Positions 1 through 8,900 of a stretch of 51,514 bases of DNA are shown piece after piece. The position numbers were made by a program, and so were the translations under genes. The stretch comes from Oscillospiraceae bacterium (GTDB taxonomy: Bacteria > Bacillota > Clostridia > Oscillospirales > Oscillospiraceae). The notes under the pieces are model-generated. The model had not been told where the DNA came from. It worked only from the letters and a program-made list of their open reading frames with translations, and did no database searches. Position 1 is the first letter of the stretch; each line of letters begins with the position of its first letter. The stretch spans positions 1 through 51,514 of the forward strand of contig JAFSET010000025.1 of assembly GCA_017435615.1 (NCBI GenBank), written 5' to 3'.

Positions 1-124
1 CTCTGCAAACCCCTCAGTCACCTGCGGTGACAGCTCCCCTACAAGGGGAGCCTTTGTCTCTTTCTTAACAATGACACCACTGGGAGGTTTCACGATAACT
101 GCGGGACGGGGAACCCGTCCCCTA
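1..124. repeat. Interspersed double-hairpin repeat fragment
   Basis: Bases 11-53 contain two adjacent hairpins: GTCACCTGCGGTGAC, then CTCCCC-TACAA-GGGGAG. A further palindrome, GGGACGGGGAACCCGTCCC, lies at about 103-121. The two-hairpin plan (a short hairpin beginning GTCA, then a C-rich/G-rich hairpin) resembles the element at 35186-35385, so both may belong to one repeat family. No open frame of substance lies here. The left side may continue beyond the window. Confidence 0.55.
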
Positions 125-140
125 CCTGTATATAGTAATT

Positions 141-270
141 GTAGGGCAGGGGCTTGCTCCTGCCGCTATCATTATACACGAATCAAACGGCGGGAGCAAG
201 CCCCCGCCCTACGATTCTTTACTCTGTTTAAATTCTAATCGCAGGCGGCAGGAGCAAGCCCCTGCCCTAC
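141..270. repeat. Three copies of a 26-bp GC-rich repeat
   Basis: A 26-bp unit beginning GTAGGGCAGGGGCTTGCTCC occurs on the plus strand at 141-166 and as reverse-complement copies at about 188-212 and 245-270. Copies in opposite orientation can pair, so a transcript reading through could fold into a large hairpin. The unit lies downstream of the last gene of the glycan operon. It looks like an intergenic REP-type element. No coding potential is seen across 1-318. Confidence 0.7.
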
Positions 271-278
271 GAGGATGC

Positions 279-309
279 GAAAACGGGATCTCACAAGACG
301 TGAGATCCC
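279..309 (-). terminator. Terminator of the glycan-use operon
   Basis: A perfect 10-bp stem (GGGATCTCAC at 285-294 with GTGAGATCCC at 300-309) has a 5-nt loop and is followed on the minus strand by a short T run (GTTTTC). It begins ten bases after the stop codon of the last operon gene, which fits an intrinsic terminator for leftward transcription. The T run is only four bases, so it may be leaky. Confidence 0.65.
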
Positions 310-318
310 ATTTGGGGG

Positions 319-1230
319 TTATTGGGGGCCGTTGATAATTAGTTCGTCCATGCCGTTTTCGCCGGGAACAAACCGGGCCGTATTCAGGCATACTCTTCTC
401 GGCCTAAAGCATTCATAGCTATCGTGGCAATGGTAGGCGCAGATCAGGACCTTGCCGTCCCTGGAGGTGGTAAAGCTATGGTGGCCTACGCCGCAAAAGC
501 GTTCGTTCTTATGCAAAATCGGATTGCCTTTGAACTTTTCAAAAGGCCCCACAGGACTTTGGGACATAGCAACGCCCACCGCGTAATCCCGGCATCTTGT
601 ATGGTTTGCCGAATAAGTCAGGTAATAGATCCCCTTATGCTTCAGCACAAAGGGACCTTCCGCCACCAGGCAATCCCGGGTTTCCCACGGTTCCTCCGCT
701 TTGATCAGGCAATCTTCATACAGCACATCGATGCTCAGCAGATCCTCCGACAGCTTTGCCACATAAATTTGATTGCCGTTATGCAGCCGCACATAGTACA
801 GGTACACGGTACCGTCATCGTCCACAAACATATGGCCGTCAATGGCTTTCTCCGCATACAGCCACTTTTTCTCCGTCTGCCGGAAGGGTCCCAGGGGGCT
901 GTCCGCCACGGCCATGCCGATATGCTCCTCGGCAGAATAGACCATATAGAATTTGCCGTTTCTATACAATACCTCCGGGGCCCAAAACCATTTATCCCCC
1001 ATCACATCGGTACTGCTCAGGCACAAACCCATATTTTCCCAGCTTTGCAGGTCCTGCGATCGGTACACATAGTAGCCGTCCTGCTTGTTGACGGAGGTAT
1101 GGAAGGAGTGATGGTCTGTCAGCTTTTCGCTGTTTTCCACGGTGCAGTACATATAATATGTGCCATCGTGCAGCAGCACAAAGGGATCCGCGCCGGGCAT
1201 TATGGGATTGGGGAAGTTATTCTCATTCAT
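319..1230 (-). CDS. Cytoplasmic GH43 family glycoside hydrolase
   Basis: A 303-aa single-domain five-bladed beta-propeller hydrolase of family GH43 (typically beta-xylosidase, alpha-L-arabinofuranosidase or arabinanase). The catalytic triad is visible: general base Asp15 in GADPFV, pKa-modulating Asp131 in IDGHMF, and general acid Glu191 in AEGPFV. There is no signal peptide or lipobox, so it should act on imported oligosaccharides. It is the last gene of the operon. Its ATG overlaps the 3' end of the upstream GH2 gene by 8 bases (1223-1230), which suggests translational coupling. Family assignment is firm. The exact sugar (xylose, arabinose or galactose) cannot be decided from sequence. Confidence 0.88.
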   Translation of the reverse strand: MNENNFPNPIMPGADPFVLLHDGTYYMYCTVENSEKLTDHHSFHTSVNKQDGYYVYRSQDLQSWENMGLCLSSTDVMGDKWFWAPEVLYRNGKFYMVYSAEEHIGMAVADSPLGPFRQTEKKWLYAEKAIDGHMFVDDDGTVYLYYVRLHNGNQIYVAKLSEDLLSIDVLYEDCLIKAEEPWETRDCLVAEGPFVLKHKGIYYLTYSANHTRCRDYAVGVAMSQSPVGPFEKFKGNPILHKNERFCGVGHHSFTTSRDGKVLICAYHCHDSYECFRPRRVCLNTARFVPGENGMDELIINGPQ

Positions 1231-2926
1231 CTTCGATAGCAGCCTTTCCGGAAAAAATGGGGGCGATCACCGCCGGATCAAATTTTGCCCTGCGGTCATA
1301 GGTATACAGGCCGTTTTGCTCCTGCTCCACATCGGTAAGCTGGGTATAGCAGAAGCCAAACAGACAGGGGTTATTCAAAATAGCGTCAGTCAGGTCCTTC
1401 AGCCGTTCCAGGAATTCTTCCCGGGAGGCCGGCGCGTTGCCGTAGCCCCAGCCGGAAGGATCCTCGCTCCAGGCAATGCCGCCGTACTCGCTGACGAAGA
1501 TAGGCTGCCCCACCCGGTACTTTTGGCGGCCTTCGTGCCGGTCGGTAATGGCGTCCGGAAGTGTATCATAGCACGCTGCAAAGGTTTCGGGGTTTTGATC
1601 GTAATTATGCACATCAAAAATATCCGTCATCACATGGAAGTTGCCGCTGGTATCGATACAGGGTCTGGTGGGGTCAACCGCCTTGGTCACCCGGTAGACC
1701 AGGGACAGCAGCTCGTCATACTGCTTTCTTCCATCGGTATCCCAGGTCTCATTGAAGGGGCACCAGCCTACGATGGAAGGATGGTTGCGATCCCGGTCCA
1801 GCTCCTCCAGCCATTCCGGCAGCACATTGTAAATGCAGGCGGGATCGGAATGGTCCAATCCCCAGTTGGGATATTCGCCCCATACCAGATAGCCTATCCG
1901 GTCACAGTGGTACAAAAACCGCTTTTCAAATACTTTTTCGTGAAGTCTTGCGCCGTTAAAGCCCATGACGAGGGAACGCTCGATATCTCCCAGCAATTCC
2001 CTGTCACTGGGTGCGGTGTAGATTCCCTCCGGATAAAAGCCCTGGTCCAGCACCAGTCTTTGGAACACGGATTTTCCGTTGATCCGGAAGTGATAGCCGT
2101 CAAGCTGCACACTGCGCATACCGAAATAGCTGTCTACCTCGTCCTGCCCATAGGAAAGCTTCAGGTCATACAGCCTTCCCTGCCCCACTTCCCAAAGATG
2201 GATCTGCTTCAGCGGCAGGCTTAAGTACGCTATGCCGCCGTTGCTTGCTACCGACGCGCTGCCCATGGCCTCCCCCCGGTAGCTGGCTACGGAACGCAGC
2301 ACGCCGCTGCCTTCCAGCTCCGCCGTGATCTGCAGGATGCCGTTTTCAATATCGGTGTTATATTTTACTTTCCGAATATAGGCCTTGGGTACAAATTCCA
2401 GCCAAACCGTCTGCCATATGCCGGTGGTCCGGGTATAAAAGCAGCCGTAGGACCCAAACCGTTCACTTTGCTTGCCGGTGGGAATTCGTTTGTTTCTCGT
2501 GTCGTCCCGGGCATGGACAGTCAGAATATTGGTGCCGGCCTTCACATACGGGGTAATATCCAGGGCAAAGGACACATAGCCGCCCCGGTGGGTGCCGCAT
2601 TTGGTGCCGTTGATGTACACAGTGGCCTCATAGTCCACAGCGCCGAAGTGCAGCAGCACATGGCCCTCCAACTGGCTTTGGATCACAGTAAAATCCCGTT
2701 TGTACCACACCGACCGCATAAAGTCTGTATACCCAATGCCGGACAGCTTGCTTTCCGGGCAGAAGGGCACCCGGATGCTTTGAGAAAAGGTTTTATCCGG
2801 GTCAAACCACCCCTGTTCCTCGCCGCTGTTTGGGTGGTCGATCTCAAATTGCCACTGTCCGTTTAAATTCTCCCAATTGCGCCGCATAAATTGCGGATCG
2901 GGATGCTCCGGTCTGTCAATGATCAT
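1223..2926 (-). CDS. Cytoplasmic GH2 family glycoside hydrolase
   Basis: A 567-aa retaining glycosidase of family GH2. An N-terminal jelly-roll sugar-binding domain (about 15-180) is followed by an Ig-like domain (about 180-275) and a TIM barrel (about 280-560). The acid/base is Glu393 in FNETW and the nucleophile is Glu480 in SEYGG. There is no secretion signal. It is clearly paralogous to the GH2 at 30578-32317: both carry TTGIWQ, QRLVLDQG, TAPSD, GFNGAR and GFCYTQLTD. ATG at 2926 is preceded by AAGGAG with a 6-base gap. GH2 includes beta-galactosidases, glucuronidases, mannosidases and alpha-L-arabinofuranosidases, so the specificity is open. Confidence 0.87.
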   Translation of the reverse strand: MIIDRPEHPDPQFMRRNWENLNGQWQFEIDHPNSGEEQGWFDPDKTFSQSIRVPFCPESKLSGIGYTDFMRSVWYKRDFTVIQSQLEGHVLLHFGAVDYEATVYINGTKCGTHRGGYVSFALDITPYVKAGTNILTVHARDDTRNKRIPTGKQSERFGSYGCFYTRTTGIWQTVWLEFVPKAYIRKVKYNTDIENGILQITAELEGSGVLRSVASYRGEAMGSASVASNGGIAYLSLPLKQIHLWEVGQGRLYDLKLSYGQDEVDSYFGMRSVQLDGYHFRINGKSVFQRLVLDQGFYPEGIYTAPSDRELLGDIERSLVMGFNGARLHEKVFEKRFLYHCDRIGYLVWGEYPNWGLDHSDPACIYNVLPEWLEELDRDRNHPSIVGWCPFNETWDTDGRKQYDELLSLVYRVTKAVDPTRPCIDTSGNFHVMTDIFDVHNYDQNPETFAACYDTLPDAITDRHEGRQKYRVGQPIFVSEYGGIAWSEDPSGWGYGNAPASREEFLERLKDLTDAILNNPCLFGFCYTQLTDVEQEQNGLYTYDRRAKFDPAVIAPIFSGKAAIEDE

Positions 2927-2950
2927 AAAAAGCTCCTTATATCTGGGATG

Positions 2951-2983
2951 AAAGGGGATCTCACGATCCGTGAAATCCCCTTT
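2951..2983. terminator. Intercistronic hairpin, terminator-like
   Basis: A stem of 13 pairs out of 14 (2951-2964 with 2970-2983) has a 5-base loop and lies in the 69-bp gap between the 2901-aa gene and the GH2 gene. On the plus strand it is followed by TTTTTGTTGTTTT, a good terminator tail, although no plus-strand gene ends here. On the minus strand, the direction of the operon, the tail is only TTTC. For the operon it may be a weak terminator or a 3'-end stabiliser that lowers expression of the last two genes. Confidence 0.5.
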
Positions 2984-2995
2984 TTGTTGTTTTGC

Positions 2996-5900
2996 TTACA
3001 CCGTTTTAGGTACGTAGATAATAAACGAAGCCAACAGCGCATCGATCTCGGAATCTTCCAAAGACGCTACAGGAATGTTAAAGGCTCTGGTATCGAAGCC
3101 ATCCCACCAGGTTCCATCCACAATATGCTGTTGGGCAGTGGATGTTGCACCTCTTGAACCATCACTGTTTTTTACTGTTCCGTCGATCCATCTTTCCAGA
3201 CGAATATTCCGGCCCTCAGTATTGAGAATGATACTGCCTACCGGCAGCGTATCCTCCGTAAAGGTCTGCACCGTGAAGAATTTCAAAGAGTTGCTGGCAG
3301 CCTGCGTCTGTGTAGCCGGATACAGGTAGGAGTTATAGAACGCTTTTTCCACAGAAAGGTCGACTTTCTCATAGGCACTCAAAGGTACATAGATCTTAAA
3401 GCCTGCTTCTGTTTCCTCCGCAGTGACATCCAAAGATGCAACGCGGATATTAAATGCCCGCTCCGTCCAATCGCCCCACCACGCATCATTGACCATCACA
3501 AACTCGGTTGTAACGGTGGCCGGTCTGGCTACACCAGCGCCATTGACCCATCCTTCAGGACGGTAATTGTAGCCTGCATTGTTGACGATCAATGTGCCAA
3601 CCGGAAGTTCTGCCTTGGAGAATACTTTGGTTGCATAGAAGGGCAGAGACGATGTAGATGCATACACCTTCTTAGGATCGCCGGAGGTATTTGTGGAATC
3701 GTACCATCCGGAAAACAGGTTAAGATCCAACTCGATGTAACAATCCTCCAGTGTGTACTGCGAATTGGTGACTGCATAAGGATTTGCCGCAGCATTTTTT
3801 GCGCTTTCGATACACAGTGCCATAACCTCTTCCGTCACACCTGCAGGGCGGTATGTCAAAGTGCTTGCATCCAGTCCGGTCAGGGCTTCTGCCCACGCGA
3901 TGCCGGCAATATATCTGCCAATATCATAGGACAGGTGGTAGCCGTCTCTTGTCAGGTGATCACCCAGATAAGAGGTTCTTGCGTTCTCAATGGCTGTGCC
4001 GGAGGCAATTACAAAATCAATATCTTCGTTGGTCAAAATCTTATTCTGCACAGCAGATACGATCGCCCGGTACATGGTAGCCTGATCATTGCTGTACTTG
4101 GCAAAATCCGCATGGGTGGAATTGCTCTGATAGGCCCAGGTCATATGCCACCCCAGCTTGGCTGCGGGACGCACTTGCTTTACACCGGCAATCAGCTCCG
4201 GCAGCACATCGTATGAATCCGCATCACCGCTGTAGCCACTGACCTGCTGAAACGTGATCACGTCCCATTGGTCACTTTCCAGCGCGGCCTTTATGGACCA
4301 CGCCTCTTTGGCTACCCAGTAGCCGTCCGTATTGACATAGTAGGTGTATGCAGCGTTGTTTTGCTGCATATTGCTGTAGTGTGTATTCAGGGAGCAACCG
4401 CCGATATACAGATTGCCCAGCTTGATTTTTTTAACACCCAGATCCTGCGCGATTTGATGCACATACTCCATGCCGTCTATGGAAAAGCTGTTGCCGATGG
4501 CCAGCACCTTCAGGATGTCATCCTCCACCTGTTCCCCGGCAAAACTCTGCAGGCTCAGGTCGAAGGAAACGCCCTCGTTCCAGGCCAAAAAGCCCATATT
4601 GCCGGAGGCGTACAGCTCATAGGTGCCACCCTTGGTCAGGTCCACAACAGCCAAAGCCGCTTCGCCCTGCTCCTGTCTTGCCAGGGTGTTCAGGTAGAGC
4701 GTGGCGCCCTCGACTTTCGCGTAAAAGCTGGTGCCGACCACATTGCCGTTATAGACGATGCCGCCCAGGTAATCCAGCTTAAGCTGACTGCCGTCGGTAT
4801 TGTATACATTATCCAGGTAGTACACCTGAATAAAGTTCTGGTCCGATACATAGTTGATCAGATAACCGTCAACACCGTTGTTGGCTCCGGCGGTGGCTCG
4901 GAAGAACACACCGCCGGTCGCAATGACACCGGAATTGTTGGCAGCCTGGAATACAAATTCGCAATCGCCGTAAACAGCGGTATTGTCCAGGGCATAGCTG
5001 TAGCCGCTGACACGGGCTGTATTGGCATCGGTTTTGGTCCAGCCGTCAGCCTGCAGCGCTGTGCGTGTTGCGGAATTCAGAAGATTGGAGACAAGCTGCT
5101 GTGCCGCATCCGGCTGTGTTTCCGCCTGTTCCACAGCCTCGCCGGCAAAATGCTTTAGCTGCAGATCATAGGAAACGCCGTTGTTCCATGCCAGCATACC
5201 CATATGACCGGAGTCGATCAGGTCAAACTGTCCGTTATAGGTCAGGTCCACCACCGTAAGGGGTGCCAGGCACGCCTGATTTCTTTCCACGGTGGAAAGG
5301 ATCAGCGTATCGCCCTCTACCTTAGCGTAGAACTGGGTGTCCAAGATACTGCCGTAGGCTCCGTAGTTGATACCGCCGATGTACTGCAGGGTATAGGTGC
5401 TGCCGTCGGTGTTATACACATTGTTTACATAGTAGACCTGCAGGTAGTTACCGGAGGATACATAGTTGATCAAATAGCCCAAAATACCGTTATTGTCAAG
5501 CTGCTTTGCCCGGAAGAAAATGCCGCCGGTGGCAATATTGCCGGTGTTGTTGGTGGCCTTGAAGACCATTTCCGTATCCGCGTACAAAGCGGTATTGTCC
5601 AGGGCATAGCTGAAGCCGCTTACATTGGCGGTATTGTCGTCTGTCTTGGTCCAGCCTTCCGCGTTGAGCTGGTCCCGTGTATCCGCGCCCAGCAGGTTCG
5701 CCACGATCTGAACGGACTTGTTGGCAATTGCCTCCAATGCCGCAGTCTCGGCAGAAATGTCGACAGACTTCAGCTCTGCCTCTGTGGTGCAGGCATTGAT
5801 CTTGGCAACGGCTGCCTCATAATGGGGCTTTGCCTGCTCCCAGTTTTCGGGGGTATAAGCGGCCTGGGAATAGATACCCAAAGAAGAAAGCTTTGCCGCC

Positions 5901-8900
5901 TTGGCCTCTGCCAGCACAGAAGCTGCCAGTTCTTCGTCAAGTTCAGGCTGATTTTCACCCCGGATGGCACTTCTGATCACATCCGCCATAAGCTGATAGC
6001 CGGCTGCGGAGGGATGCAGACCGTCAATAAACAATCCGGCGTCGGTGCTCAGAGGATCCGTTTTGTCGGTGCAGAACAGATACTCTGTCTCAGCGTAGTA
6101 CATCCAGTCGTAGCTGGCTGCCAGGTTGCGCATCAACGCATTGATCTGGGAAATGGCATCGGTAATGGTCGACCGGCTGGGACAGTGGCTGACGGAAACC
6201 AGCACCACTTCAAATTCAGGCAGCGCGGCCTTGATCTGCAGCAGCGCCTTTTCCATAGAGTCCACAACCGCCTTGGGCGTGGTACCGCCGGTCAGATCGT
6301 TGATGCCGATGTTGTAAATACCCAGCTTTGGCTCATAGGAGATCACTTCGTCCGCCAGCACCTCCCAATGCGCTGCCACAGAGCCGCCGATACCAATGTC
6401 GTCGATATCGGTATACTCCGGGAAGTAGGCCTTGTAATCCAGCCACATTTCGGTGTAGGAGTGGCCGAAGATCAGTGTTTCTGCCTTGCGCAGTGCCACA
6501 TTGTCCGTAACGGTCACATCCGTGATATCCGTGCCGGCATTGGCGGCATAGAAGCCAAAGTGGCTGCCGGTCAGGGGTGCCTCGTCCTCACAGACCGCGT
6601 AGCAGTTGACGGTGCCGAAGCGGTTGTAGTAGTAGCAGGCAACGGTATTGCCGTTTTTGACTACCTCCAGGCGGTTATACTTGGTGTAGTTGTGACCTGC
6701 GGACAGATAGCCTCTGTCCAGCACAGTCTGCACGCCGTCTTCCACCTTCACCAACTCCACGGTCTGATTGTTGCACAGGCGGAACAGGTAGTAATTTTGG
6801 CCCTCTGCGTCAGAGCCGAACACGATACCGGCCTGATACTTGCCGGCAGTGTTAAAGGAGGCTGCCAAAGTGCCGTTTTGGAAGGTGGCGCTGCTGTGCA
6901 GAGCCAGGGTATCGTTTTGGGTGGTCCGGATGCCGTTGCAGTAAGCAGAGTGATAAAGCTGCAGACCGGAGGTATCACCACTGTCAAAGCTGTAGGCGAT
7001 CTGCTTTTCACCGGCAGTCACGCAGAAGTTATCAAAGGAAACATCGTTATATTGGCTGCGCAGGCCCACCTGACCCTCTGCCAGGTCATAGCCGCCGGCA
7101 TAGGTGTAGGTAACCGATGCGCTCTTGGAGGGATCGCTGATCAAAGATACAGTCACTGTCAACTCGTTTCCCGCCACACAAACCTGCAGGTTCACAGGCT
7201 CTGCGGTATTATCGGTAAACAGGGCGGCCGCACCCTCGATCACAAACCGGCTGTACTCCTTCCACGCCGGGAAGCTGCCGATGACAATGTCCAAACGGTT
7301 GGCGCTGGCATCGAAGTGGGATTCCAGCATCACCACCGCCGCGTTGATGGCATCCTGAGGCGCGTGAGCATTGGCTGCGCCCAGATAGATACCGGAATTG
7401 AACTTGTTGTCTGTGCCGGGATAGATATCCACGGAAACGGTCTTGTCGCCGCCCAGGCCCTGGGTCAGGATCACTTTGCCTTCGCCGTTGCCCGCAGCAG
7501 CCAGCTTTCCGTCCTGCACGGCAATGCCGCTGCCGGTCACAGTGTCAAAGGCACCGGACACAGCATCATAAGAAACCGTCACATCTCCATCATCACCAAT
7601 GGCGCTGACATACCGCACAGCCGCTGCATGATAGCCGTACAGGGCGTTCAGCAGTGCCTTCAGGGAGGCGCTTCCGTTTTGGCTCATACGGATGATGTAA
7701 TTTAAGGGGCTGTAGGATACGCTTAAAGCTTCCTCGCCCTTGGTTGCCGTCAGGGTGATCAGCTCACTGTACTGCTGAGGATTGATACCGGCAACCTCTA
7801 CATAGTACATGCCGTCCTTTTGGACCGGCTCATAGCCGCCGAAGCTGACGCCTTCCACAGAGCCGGTGAAATAGAACCGCACCGCGATCTTATTCTTGAA
7901 TACCAGGGACGCGCCGTAGAACCGCAGGCCGCTGACACTGCCGCTTACAGACAGGCTGTCATACTCGGTGGGCAGTGCGGTTTCTGCCAGCTCATAGCCG
8001 GCATTGGCCAGGTCATCGGTATTCACATCAAAGTGAAGCTGTGCCTTCGCGCCGTAGTTCAGCATCCACTTGACCAGGGTCTTAGTCTTTTCCGGATAGT
8101 TCCCTTCCAGCAAAGCCTGCGCGTAGCTGCGCACGCTGTAGGTATTTTCCAGGGTCACAACGCCGCTGTTTACAAACCGGACCTGAATTTGCTCTGTCAT
8201 CTGCGCCGCCGCCAAATTCACGGTAAGGGTATACTTGCCGTTTTCATCCGCGGTCATAGCGCTCAGGTCATAGCTGACCGTCTCGCCGTTAAAGGTCACA
8301 TTTACAGTGGTTGCCTTGTCGGCCTCCACAACGAAATTCATTGCCAGGTCATCACTCAGGAAGACCTGCTGGCTCAGGGCCGCAACATACCGCTTTGCGG
8401 TGTACACGCCGTTTTCAGCCGTTACCACATAGGTCTTGCCGTTAGCCTGGGTCAGGCTTTCCACGCTGCCGGTAACCGCTGCGCTGCCGCCGTTTCCAAA
8501 AGAATCGGTGGCGGTGTCGATCAGCTTCAGGCTATAGCCCGCTTCTACCGTCACATTGGACAGCTCGCAGCCGGCCAGGTCGATGGTCACATCCTTGCTG
8601 ATGACAATTGCCTCGTCTGTGGACTGCAGAAGCTCCACGATCTGCCCATCGGCAGCAGCAACGGCTGCGCTGACGCTGGTGTAGCTTTCTGTGCCCACCA
8701 CTGCATAATCCTCGTGCTCCTGCTTGGGCAGAGTCAGGGTGAAGTTACTGTTTGCATCGTACATATCCCGGTCAGTGGAATAGTAGGACACATCGCACTG
8801 AGTGCCGTCCGCATTGAACCGCAGCAGGCCGATCATACCCACATGCTTATAGCCCTCGTTGCCGGTATCGGTGACCTGGGCATCCATCAGCATCTGATGG

